A stretch of DNA of 64,000 nt from Harmothoe impar (taxonomy: Eukaryota > Annelida > Polychaeta > Phyllodocida > Polynoidae): contig OX381716.1 in assembly GCA_947462335.1 (NCBI GenBank), positions 2,166,438 through 2,230,437 on the forward strand, read 5' to 3'. Shown here piece by piece: positions 53,465 to 63,084 of the stretch. Every line of letters starts with the position of its first letter. Positions within the stretch are counted from its first letter, which is position 1. The notes beneath the pieces are model-generated. The model was not told the origin of the DNA. It saw only the letters and a program-made list of their open reading frames with translations, and ran no database searches. Both the position numbers and the translations under genes were made by a program.

Positions 53465-53815
53465 TACCATAATTCCTAGTGAGAAGCCAAGGCTTCTGCC
53501 AGTGCTGCTTAAAGGTTCCAGTGGCGGATACAGGATTTTGAAAAGGGGGCTGCGCACTATAGAAAAATTCTCCATTCCTAGCTTTTGTGCCATATTTTAC
53601 ATTTAAAAATGTAAATTTTGCCCAAAAAAAGGGACTTGCTTGTACCCAAGTCAGATCTCCAGTGCTGCTTATAGGTTCGGCCAAGATTTGGGGTGTGGCT
53701 TATACGCAGGTTTTTGCTAATAGAGTACAGTACTAAAATCAGGTTCAGATGATTCCTCAAATTAACGGGTGCGGCTTATATATGCAAGTTAGGTTTGTGC
53801 ATGAGAATTTACGGT
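53465..53815. mobile_element. Family B element with a nested family D-like insert
   Basis: CCAGTGCTGCTTAAAGGTTC, then CAGTGGCGGATACAGGATTT (53518-53640, family D-like), then CTTATAGGTTCGGCCAAGAT, GTGTGGCTTATACGCAGG, GAGTACAGTACTAAAATC and terminal GAGAATTTACGGTA. Confidence 0.65.
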
Positions 53816-54300
53816 ATGGATTTCAACTGTGCATGCATTTCACTGCATAAGAATGCCAATCTAAGCAGCTTTAAACTTTGCTTAAAGTTGACAAAACAAG
53901 GACATTAAGCATCTTTAAGGAACTTTAAGCAAACTTGTCAGCAAAAATTAAAGAACCAAAAGGGCTCATAGACTGTCTCCTGGCGGCCTGTGCACGGCCA
54001 CAACACCGCCACAAGCTTCCCACACTGCCTCCTCACCCAGGGCACCGGGAAGCGGCCACACTGTTATGATAAAAGTTGCTTAAAGTTGCGCTAAATTTAT
54101 TGGTCTTACTTTAAGCATTTCCTTAAAGATCCAGGAAAGTTGCTGGTCCTGCTTTAAGCAACTTTCGGCATGCATTAAACCTGTTTGTCTCATAAAAGTT
54201 AATAAAAGTTGCTTAAAGTTGCAGGAGAGTTCCTGTTCCTACTTTAAGCAGCTTTCCTGCTACTTTAAGCAATGCTTAAAGCTGCTTAGATTGGAAGTAT
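53816..54300. other. AAGTTGCTTAAAG-rich non-coding stretch
   Basis: The motif GCTTAAAGTTG/CTTTAAGCAACTTT recurs at least ten times in both orientations (53865-53935 and 54065-54295), giving imperfect foldbacks around a GC-rich CGGCCACAACACCGCC core. A related AGCAACTTTAAACAAC patch lies at 40072-40100. Confidence 0.55.
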
Positions 54301-54699
54301 TATGCAGTGTTTATAATCATGATATACTGTGTGCTTTGTATGTGATGGTGGCCCATGACAGGTGGATGCATAGGTGAGGGCACAGAGGTAGAGCTGTGTC
54401 TCTGTAGTCTTTGAAGGGGTGAGCCTGCAGGACGAGCAGCAATAAACCATGCACCCCCCTGCCAGGCCCTATCAGGGAGCTGCCTACCTGCCCTATACTA
54501 ACCACACATAACATGTATACAGGTATGAGTGTTTTTAACTGTGCATGCATTTGTGATGCTTCATGTTATACTGTCTGTGTCTGTGTGTGAGGGTGACAGC
54601 TGAATGTATAGGTACTGCTGTGTCTTAGGTTCAGGCTGTAAGTCATCACCTCCTCCCCTATTGAAGAGGTGGGCCTGCAGGGTCAGGCTCACCCACCTC

Positions 54700-54955
54700 T
54701 CTAGGCCAAATTAAAATTTGTGCCCGGTAACCTGACCGGGTTTAGCAAAACAATGCCGGGTCCCCCGCTTTTTTTCATTTTCTTTCTTTCTTTTGCCATT
54801 TTCTGTTTTTTTTTACGGACTAAATCGGACAATTATTAAGGATTTTAGAGCGAATAAATGAAGTAAAAATTATATTTCAAAATCCGACCAGCCCGGCCTA
54901 CTTTGTCAGACCATGTTACTGGAAACCAACCTTATTTTTAAATGTTGGCCTACGT
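54700..54955. mobile_element. Family J element
   Basis: AGGCCAAATTAAAATTTGTG, CCGGTAACCTGACCGGGTTT and CAATGCCGGGTCCCCC at the left. ATCCGACCAGCCCGGCC and TGTTACTGGAAACCAACC at the right parallel 13670-13978 along the whole length. Confidence 0.78.
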
Positions 54956-55381
54956 AGAGCTGTATCTCTGGGTCTTTGTAGGGGTGAGCCTGTAGGAGTA
55001 GGCTGTAATTCATCACCAGCTCCCTATCAGTGTCTGCCGGCCGCCCTATAACCCACACATAACGTGAAGCAGGATTACACAGCCGCCTCCCCACACACCA
55101 CTCATAGTTCTCTCACCACACACCAGGGGGGCAGGGTCTGGTACAGACCCAGTCTCAGGACCTAACTCTATGATAGTAGAGTCTGGGCAAACTCATATAA
55201 AAACTTGTTTCACTAGCTTGCCTCCAGGAGTTGACCAATCAAATCCTGTACACCAATTCCTGTGCACAGCCTGACAGGAAGTAACAATCCAAATATAGCA
55301 GTTCCAGTCCCATGTGGAGCCCTTGTGGTGGAAGAAGGTACTGGTGGAGTGAGTCTGGTACTCTGACTGGCTAATTTGATT

Positions 55382-55935
55382 TGTTAAAGTTAGCGAGTGA
55401 GGCTTAATTTATGGTACATGCCATCACAGACTCCGGTGGTGGTATATATGAAGATAGCAGACCGTCACAGACTCCGGTGGTGGTATATATGAGGACTGCA
55501 GACCCTCACAGACCCGGTAGTGTTAGAAATGAAGACCGTCACAGACCCGGTAGTGTTAGAAATGAAGACCGTCACAGACCCGGTAGTGTTAGAAATGAAG
55601 ACCGTCACAGACCCCGGTAGTGTTAGAAATGAAGACCGTCACAGACCCGGTAGTGTTAGAAATGAAGACCGTCACAGACCCCGGTAGTGTTAGAAATGAA
55701 GACCGTCACAGACCCGGTAGTGTTAGAAATGAAGACCGTCACAGACCCGGTAGTGTTAAAACTAAATGTGATATATGCAAGTTAATAGATGTATACCATA
55801 AGCATATCCGCTGTGCGGCTTATATTTGTTAAAGTTAGCGAGTTAGGCTTAATTTATGGTACATGCCATCATAGACTCTGGTGGTGGTATATATGAATAT
55901 AGCAGACCGTCACAGACCCCGGTACTGCCTCCAGG
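55382..55935. repeat. Minisatellite, 33-34 bp unit, flanked by a long direct repeat
   Basis: The core unit GTAGTGTTAGAAATGAAGAC, CGTCACAGACCCG is repeated about 8 times at 55516-55757, preceded by longer 41-bp forms (GTGGTGGTATATATGAAGAT). The block GTTAAAGTTAGCGAGTGAGG through ATGCCATCACAGACTC (55384-55434) is repeated at 55828-55878. Confidence 0.92.
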
Positions 55936-56059
55936 TGGCGCAAACAGCACTACCGCAGACAGAGAGGATGTGAGACAGAAAATGAGATATCTCACGTCCA
56001 GGTGTGTTTGATTTCATGGGAGTTTTAGCTTGTAGGTGTGGGTCTAAGGAGTTGCCACA

Positions 56060-56265
56060 TCCCTAACCCTGAAGGCCAGCATAGTGCTTGGATGTATGTT
56101 ATCATGATGCATAAATGAAGCTCTACTGATTAACTGCTGCTTTTAAGTATCATGCCTATCTTATGATGTTGATACACTCCAGATGGGTGACGATGATGCA
56201 TTCATTTAGTCCTGGTAACCTAGTCACCGATAAATGGCTTCGGGCGTTAAATCACTCTGCGGGCT
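56060..56265. mobile_element. Decayed family A copy
   Basis: CCCTGAAGGCCAGCATAGTG, ATCATGATGCATAAATG, GATGTTGATACACTCCAG and GGTGACGATGATGCATTC follow the family A order with many substitutions. Confidence 0.5.
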
Positions 56266-57234
56266 CAGTTGCCACCACACCTGTAGGTGTGCAGAGATAG
56301 GGCCTTCTGAGAAGCCATTTCACAAAGTGAGTGAATCAATCACTGTGATTAAATTATAACCACTTTACTGGGTTAATAAAGAGTTACATACAGCATAACA
56401 GGTAGGCAGGGTTTAAGGTGTTGGTTTGGGTAGGTAACATTTATTTCTGTTAATATGATTCTCCAGGGGCATAAATTCAATTTTCTCTAGTTGTGATTCA
56501 TATGAAAACTTTCAAATGCATAACATATGAGATAATATGTAGTCATATATATCACTATGCTTTATATTAGATCGGTGACTATATGAGCCAAATCTTTTGG
56601 GTCTAGTTCCCGGATACTTTTTACATTGTATTACTGTGGAGTGCAGCAGCCTGCTTTTTATGACATAAATATCTTCTCTGGATTTATGTACATGGCCTTT
56701 GAGATGCATACCGTACAGTTGCGATATAGCGCCTAATATCAGAAAAAGTGTTCTTCATAAGCATCAAAGGTAGAGGTGTTTTGGAATCGTTGTTAAAAAT
56801 ATCTCTTAAATGAGCACCTGTCTTGTATAAGCGTCAGGGTAGAGGCTCTGTGAAACTGAATCTTGAGTGCCCATATGCTATATTGCATTATGCGGTAAGT
56901 GTTATGTATAGCCACAGGTGTCTATAGCTTTATTTATACATACACAAAGCGCTGTGGATTTTATCTCTGCACAGAAAGGCCACTTAAACAAATAAAATGG
57001 TTTCTCATCACCACGTGCATCATAGAAATCAGCTTTTGAGGAAAATGTGTTTTTTTTGTGTGTTATTTTTTTATGAGAAACATGAAGAAATGGACAAATA
57101 TAGGGATATTTGGTGTCAAATTAAAGCTTATAATGACAGTAATGCAATAGGATAGAAATATCTTACAATTTCCCCCATTTTAGAGATCAATTAATTCTTA
57201 GCTAATAAAATGTGAATTTTGGTCACCAAAAACA
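56266..57234. other. AT-rich non-coding stretch
   Basis: Short shared block GCTATATTGCATTATGCGGT at 56877 and 58291 indicates a dispersed repeat. No gene recognised. Confidence 0.4.
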
Positions 57235-57366
57235 TATATAATCCTATATATTTTAGCCCGCAAATAAAAAAAAAAAAAAAATAAATATATATATAAGCCT
57301 CCCTCGTCATATTTTTCAGACCTTGGTGATGGGAAACCACTTTCTTTTTTTGAGTGGCCTAACATT
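57235..57366. mobile_element. Family J fragment
   Basis: Poly-A with TATATATATAAGCC, then GTGATGGGAAACCACTTTCT and TTTTTGAGTGGCC at the right end. Confidence 0.4.
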
Positions 57367-57629
57367 TACACCTTTGTTAGACATCAACACACAGCACACA
57401 CTCCATCACTCCCTCCTCATATAACGGGAACTCCACCCAGCCCTATACATTACCACATAATGGGCGATAATGAGGGTTGGTAACCATGTGGGCGATAATA
57501 CAGCACCCTGTAATACCTTAGACATAGGAGCTGCCTCCTGATGTAACACTAGGTGTTGTCCCTGGGTATTGTTGTATTGTTGTTGGCAGGGTGCTGGGGG
57601 GCCGCAGTTATATGTTGTTGTTGCTGCTG

Positions 57630-57750
57630 CTGTAGGGGGGGGGGCTGCAGGGGGGGGGGGGGGAGGGGGGGGCTGCAGGGGGGGGGGGCTGTAGGGGGGA
57701 GCTGCAGGAGGGGGGCTGCAGGGGGGGTGGCTGGGGCTGTGGGGGAGGGG
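57630..57750. repeat. (G)n-CTGCAG-(G)n low-complexity tract
   Basis: GGGGGGCTGCAGGGGGGG repeats about 15-20 bp apart with CTGTAG variants. It is preceded by a GTTGTTGTTGCTGCTGCTGT triplet tract. Strong G-quadruplex potential. Confidence 0.85.
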
Positions 57751-57764
57751 GGTATGAGCTCATC

Positions 57765-58350
57765 TTAACCTGGGGCTTCTCACACTCTCCAAGCAGATCT
57801 CTCATTACTGCCAGTTTGTCATACCCAGTAGTCACAGAAAATTGAATCGACATTTATATATGATTGTCAATGTTGATTAAATGTTGATTCAACATTCAAC
57901 TGAAATGTGTAAGTGTCCGGCCTAGTGACACTGACTTTTGGTAGACTAGACTTTATTAATAACGATTATTTAGCTCGCTTTTATATACATTGTCAAAGGT
58001 CAAGTTCTTTAGCTGTGATGTATTGTGCACAGTCATTCGGATTTGCCCCCACATCTCACACTCTCCAAGCAGAGATGCCAGTTTGTCATAAGTCAGGCCT
58101 GTAACTAGAGTGAATTCGTCATTTCGAAAGAATTCCCTCGAAATCCTGATCAACCAAAAATGTCCTATAGATAATTAGCTTTATGCCAGCTTTTGCAGCT
58201 TGTAAATCAGAAAATTATGCCCAAATTTCTCAATAGATTGCGAGCTCAGAACTAATATTGCCGCCCATACGGAGAAAACTGATTTATCGCTATATTGCAT
58301 TATGCGGTAACTGTTATGTATAGGCACGGGTGTGTATAGCTCTAGAGAGT
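57765..58350. repeat. Local duplication plus family G fragment
   Basis: TCTCACACTCTCCAAGCAGA with GCCAGTTTGTCATA occurs at 57778 and 58055. TTGCCGCCCATACGG with GATTTATCGCTATA at 58258-58295 is a minus-strand family G piece. Confidence 0.55.
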
Positions 58351-59132
58351 ATGGTCCATTTTGTTACATGGCTCATTCAAGTTGTAATTCTGAGTATAAA
58401 TTGACTTATTATTTCCATATTTTGAAATAAAAATCCAGCAAGTTCCACCATTGAATTTATCTAGATCCTCCTGATCAAAAAATGAACCGAAGAGGGCTAG
58501 TTACAGGCCTGTAAGTGCAGCATATGTCCAGCCTAGTGATACTGAATTAAGGCAGACTAGGGCAGACCTGGCAGACTCCAATTTTCCTGGATCTGCAGAT
58601 AAGCTTGAGCCACTGACAATGCGGCCAAAGTTTTCGACTGAACTCTATAAGAGCTTACGCATATTATTTTAGCTTCAAGTTTGTCAAGTTGTGTTAACGC
58701 CCTCATGAGATCTACAGATCTCATAGTCACAGTAACCCAGGCAGTTTTGCCATAGCAAACCTCTCAGCAGAATTTCTATTATATTCTCAAACATGTTTTA
58801 AAACCAGCACAGCCTCAGGCTGCTTAGCCGGTTGACGTTACGGACCAAACCGGGGAAAAAAGTCAGGACTAATGCGCTATTGAAATTACAAAGCCCTTTG
58901 GCACTTCAGTAGACTGTGTCTTTCTGTTACTGCCTCCGGGGTGTAGAGAGTTGTGTAAGTACCTGGAATGCAGTCACTTTCTCTGTATTTCAGGCTTTTT
59001 CTTTGTACATGGAGTTACTTCTGACAGACATAGATTTAGTGACTCATAGAAATTAGATATGCTTTGAGATTTGAAAGAGGGTGATTCTGAAGCAGTCTTC
59101 AAATGTGTCTCTGTATCATGTTTAGTCCTTTA
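58351..59132. other. Non-coding stretch
   Basis: Apart from a CCTAGTGA(C/T)ACTGA motif shared with 57920 and a GAGATCTACAGATCTCAT palindrome at about 58707, nothing is recognised. Confidence 0.4.
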
Positions 59133-59522
59133 GAGGCTGTATAGTGCATGTTTGCCCTTTTCTGTCATACAACAGAACACAACGTACTACATTCATGGGT
59201 CAGGCTGGCCCTACTGAGTTGATCCCCTCCTGGGAGGTATTTCATTCAGTGCTGGATAGATGCTCTCAGTGCCTTGAGGCATTGTTACCTGGTCGATACG
59301 GCATCCTCTATGTTAAACCCATGGCATACTCCATGCCCCCATACATAGCGGGCAACTTACTCGTGCTGCATTCAAGCATCATGCCGACCCTATGGGGTTG
59401 AGACACTCCCGCAGGCTCGGTGTGATGCACCAATGCAGCACCGGTGTGTTACTCGCCGGTGCTGCATTGGTGCATCATGACGACAAATGTCATCTTTAGC
59501 GACATCCGTCCTTAAATGGTTA
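59133..59522. mobile_element. Family A element with an extra left segment
   Basis: TTTAGAGGCTGTATAGTGCA at the left. The canonical part is GTGCTGCATTCAAGCATCAT, GGGTTGAGACACTCCCGCAG, TGTTACTCGCCGGTGCTGC and CGTCCTTAAATGGTTAA. About 150 bp of unrelated sequence (59165-59330) sits inside. Confidence 0.75.
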
Positions 59523-59607
59523 AAATGGCAGTTGCTGGCAGGATAACTGCATGCTGACAGAGTGGAGTTTCTGCTGTGGTAGACTCTGCTGGGAGAGTTT
59601 CACCACT

Positions 59608-59820
59608 ACCAATCTCCCAACAGATTCTTTCAATATTGGCCATGTTTTTGATTTTGAGGTAATTGTAAGAACTAAGTTTCGTGTAAGGGTACAGCACTGT
59701 GTTATGAGGCTAGGAGAGCAGCTAAGTAATACCCCTTTCCTCCCTTGTTCCACGAAAGAGTTCCTGAAATCAGGGCCTTTTGGCAGAGTCTTATTTGAGA
59801 CTGTGCTGGGAGAGTGCTGT
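59608..59820. mobile_element. Family K element
   Basis: ATCTCCCAACAGATTCTTTC to TTATTTGAGACTGTGCTGGG. The block AAAGAGTTCCTGAAATC, GGCAGAGTCTTATTTGAG is shared with 42410-42780. The long plus-strand frame here (59551-60006) overlaps this repeat, so I do not call it a gene. Confidence 0.68.
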
Positions 59821-60967
59821 ACTGGGAGAGTGCCACCACTACCTGTGGCTCCCCCTGGGGAGAGGCTGCTGAACCTGCCGGGCGGGGGTCGGTGTGTGTA
59901 TACAGAGCTGAGATATGGCGGCTATATGTTTTGGCGGGTTGCCATGGGTAACAAATGCAGGCTGAGTAGTTGGGTATTGGGACCAGAACTCCGGCCCAGC
60001 AGTTAGTGCGCCTTATTGCATTTGAAAGTTTGTTTTTCCACTGTCAGAGGCTCGGTCGGTGTGTTGGTGAGATTAGGGAAAGGCGGGTTGAAAGTATTTT
60101 GGTTCCGTCAGTATTGTCGGAGAGAAATTCCTGTAGTTCTAGGAGGGTATGTACCTGGAATATAGCAGTTCAGGGGCTGGAAGAGGGATACTTTGCATTC
60201 AGAATATTTGAGATACTAAAACATGGGCTTCTCTGTGGGAAAGTGTTTCTTTTTCAGAGGGCTAGGGTATGTGAGTTGACTGAATCCCACTAGGACTGAA
60301 GGAACTGTGGGATACATTCCAGTAGGCATTACAGCACCAAGGATATATTGCATTATATTTGTACAGGTACAGGCAAGGCTAAGAGGCCAGATGTTATATC
60401 ATGATTTTGAAACAGTTTAGGGACAAAAAGGGGCTTTTGGAAGTAATATATATTTCAAAAAGTGCAGATCTTAAATATCAAAGCAACTTACATTTCATAC
60501 CTTGTAGCTGTAAAGGAAAGGCCACAGGATATATATCGTGTTTGTACAGACAGTGTTAGAGTCCAACTTTGAAGTCTAGAACTGTCATCTTATGTATTGC
60601 TGAAACTGTCAAGATGTTAATACTATAAACTTTCAGATACACCTTTCTAGTTTGAGCAGGTGAAAGAGAACATATTGTTAGGTAGTTTAATGTCCGGAGG
60701 GCAAGTTCTATTTTATATTCCAGACAGGTAAGAAAAAGAAGAAGGTACATTGCAAAGGCCAACTGTGGTATTAATAAACTTACTTGATTAAATATCATAA
60801 AGTTTACTTTTTCACAGAAGATGGCTTGAGGGAGTTGAGTGTAAAGAGTCTGCAGTACACCGGTATGTAGTGCAGGCCTTTGTGTGGCACCGACATATGT
60901 ATATCTGTACGTGAAGCTGCACCAAAGGGCAGGGGTCACTCAGCATAGCCAGGGGGCTGTGGGACTG
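59821..60967. other. Non-coding stretch
   Basis: Plus and minus open frames of 107-127 codons occur but lack domains, splice logic or start context. A good-looking donor, ACAG|GTAAGA, stands alone at 60727. No exon is called. Confidence 0.4.
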
Positions 60968-61173
60968 CTGTAAATGTACATGTTTTTGTGCTGTACATTT
61001 CTTTTTTGGTGGATTCTCCGGAAATGGAAAATCCGCCAACATATGTACAGCACTAATATTTATGTATCGGATTAAAGTACCAAATTCTGAAAATCCACAA
61101 ATTTAAATACACAGAATTGTACTTTATAGCAAATTTCTGCGGTTTTATACACTGGGAAATATGTAGGTTTACA
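60968..61173. mobile_element. Family C MITE, diverged
   Basis: CTGTAAATGTACATG to ATGTAGGTTTACA, with TGTACAGCACTAATATTT and a GGAAATGGAAAATCCGCC hairpin. It sits 10 bp from a family B element. Confidence 0.7.
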
Positions 61174-61183
61174 ATATGTGCTA

Positions 61184-61390
61184 CCGTAACTTCTCACATA
61201 TAAGCCGTACTTGGGTATATGGGCTGGTGCTATAAGCTGCACTGGCGATCTGAATATGGTAACTTTTTGTACTGTACCATAGTGGCTAAATCTCGCGGAT
61301 AAGCCGCACCCTGACCCTGTGCTGATCCTATAAGCCACACCAGTGATCTGACCCTCGTACTAGCCGCGGCTTTTACACGAGGTTTTACGG
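61184..61390. mobile_element. Family B MITE, TA target duplication
   Basis: CCGTAACTTCTCACATATAA to TACACGAGGTTTTACGG between TA dinucleotides. The interior has TTTTGTACTGTACCATAGTG and CTCGTACTAGCCGCGGC. Confidence 0.88.
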
Positions 61391-61672
61391 TACGTCAACT
61401 CCATGCAGCACAGGTAGAACTGGTTTCAGCTACCTGCAGGCATAGAGTCTGTACAGTAAGAAACCATGTACTGCTAGTGTTTAATGAAACATGTGACACA
61501 CTTTGAAGGAGTCAACATAAAACCTGTAAAGCTTCACAGGGATCTGCATGAAAAGGCTTCATGTATACTCTGTATGAATTCATACCGCGTCTAAGTAATG
61601 CGAGAGCAAGGAGATATTTTCCCTTTGGACCCAGTAACCATGGTGTGCACGGTCAAATACTACCGTAAAACC

Positions 61673-61881
61673 TCGCCTATAAGCCTAACTCGCGTATAAG
61701 CCGCACCCCGACTTTGGGCCGATCCTATAAGCCGCACCAACAATCTGAATAGGGTGGCTTTAGTACTGTACTATAGGAGCAAAAACTCACGTATAAGCCG
61801 CCCCTGGACTCTACCGATCCTATAAACCGCACCAGCGATCTGATCGCGTACTAGCCACGGCTTATACGTGAGGTTTTACGG
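61673..61881. mobile_element. Family B MITE, best-preserved copy, TA target duplication
   Basis: CCGTAAAACCTCGCCTATAA to ATACGTGAGGTTTTACGG between TA dinucleotides. All internal blocks are present: AACTCGCGTATAAGCCGCAC, TTTAGTACTGTACTATAGG, GATCGCGTACTAGCCACGG. Confidence 0.92.
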
Positions 61882-62109
61882 TAGTGGCATACATGTGTGT
61901 GCATGTAGGGCCTAGGCTGTATCACCGTCATAGTGCACCTTGATTTAATAAAGTCCTGGTCCTGTTTAAGTGCTGGGGGCATCTTCTGTCTTTCACTAGA
62001 ATAGGGTCTTGAACAAGCACCTGTTTTAGCACTGGATATAGAGGGTCTGCTAATTGGAAAAGCGCCCTGGAACTTTAGCAAGACAATGCATATGCACCAA
62101 ATTGGTCTG

Positions 62110-62370
62110 TCTGCTATAATATGTACATTTACCAAATCTTTTCTTGAGGGGGGGGGACCAAAAGAATTGCACCCCTTTTTCGTGAAAAAGCCTGCGTATT
62201 ACTATAGCTCAAAGGGGTCAGTCACGCACAATTTCAACCCGCCATGGGGTGGGGGGGGGACCAAAAAAATGTTGACCCCTCACATGGGGGAGGACCTACA
62301 AATTTCCGCTCGCTCGCGCAATAATCTAGCAACCCCGCCCCCCCCCTGTTGTTAAAAAATGACCACTCCC
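62110..62370. mobile_element. Family E element
   Basis: TTGAGGGGGGGGGACCAAAA at the left and CCCCCCTGTTGTTAAAAAAT with GACCACTCCCA at the right. The interior CTATAGCTCAAAGGGGTCAG and CCGCTCGCTCGCGC is like 43528-43759. The left terminus is altered. Confidence 0.72.
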
Positions 62371-62476
62371 AATGGCTAATGAGGATGTGAAATACCTCAG
62401 AAATAGAGATTTCACAGCTGCTGTTGAGGCTTGTTAGTGAGGCAGTGAGTTAGTGAGACAGTGACACTGAGACAGC

Positions 62477-62512
62477 TGACAGGTGTGACAGGTGTGACAG
62501 GTGTGACAGGTG
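62477..62512. repeat. (TGACAGGTG)4 short tandem repeat
   Basis: Four 9-bp units, followed by repeated CTCACA(A/T)(C/T)AA pieces up to about 62560. Confidence 0.92.
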
Positions 62513-62859
62513 TTTGTAAACTACAACTCACATTAACTCACAACAACTCACAACAGCTCACCTGGTCAGGGACACAACCCAGGTGGTCTATATACCACAT
62601 GTACACTAACATGTTACCTGTATACCAGACTAGCTGTAATTGTGTTAACAGTTATGGATGGAGAATGCTCAAAGCTATACAAATAGTTTCTGATGTTGGG
62701 ATGTTTACAAAAATAATAGATTTTTTTAACAACAGCAAGTTGACCTGTGAGTCAGACAGTTGTGTTAACACTTGCCTCAGTAGGAGCCTTGCTGCGCTGT
62801 CCGCACTGCTCCCCAATGTCTGATGGGGAATGTTCACAGGACATAAATTGTCAGATATA

Positions 62860-63082
62860 CCGTAAATTCTCGCGTATGAGCCTAACTTGCGTATAAACCG
62901 TACACCGACTTTTTGCCGATCCTATAAGCTGCACTGGCAATCTGAATATGGTAACATTTATTACTGTATCATAGTGGCTAAAACTTGTGTATAAGCCGCA
63001 CCCTGGCCCTGGGCTGATCCTATAAGCCACACTGCCGATCTGACTCATGTAATAGCCAAGGGTTATACGCGAGGTTTTATGG
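62860..63082. mobile_element. Family B MITE, TA target duplication
   Basis: CCGTAAATTCTCGCGTATGA to TACGCGAGGTTTTATGG between TA dinucleotides. The interior has TTTATTACTGTATCATAGTG. Confidence 0.88.
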
Positions 63083-63084
63083 TA

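Larger units (their letters stand above)
51060..55090. repeat. Locally amplified dispersed repeat (CTTTGAAGGGGTGAGGCTG), about 7 copies
   Basis: Copies of a 60-130 bp module lie at about 51078-51205, 52187-52250, 52688-52790, 53083-53205, 53385-53450, 54373-54515 and 54955-55075. Shared parts are AGGGCTGTATCTNTG, GGTCTTTGAAGGGGTGAGCC, TATCAGGGAGCTGCCTACC and CACACATAACATGTATACAG. The module occurs nowhere else in the window. Confidence 0.8.

Noticed and set aside
59551..60006. 151-codon plus-strand frame
   Set aside because: Its middle part coincides with the family K repeat also found at 42410-42780, and no domain or splice pattern was seen.
60646..60726. Possible plus-strand exon ending at ACAG|GTAAGA
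   Set aside because: The donor is good but the acceptor is weak, the frame is only about 22 codons and no similarity was recognised.
60556..60939. 127-codon minus-strand frame
   Set aside because: No recognisable domain, AT-rich composition and no splice logic; length is compatible with chance in 64 kb.
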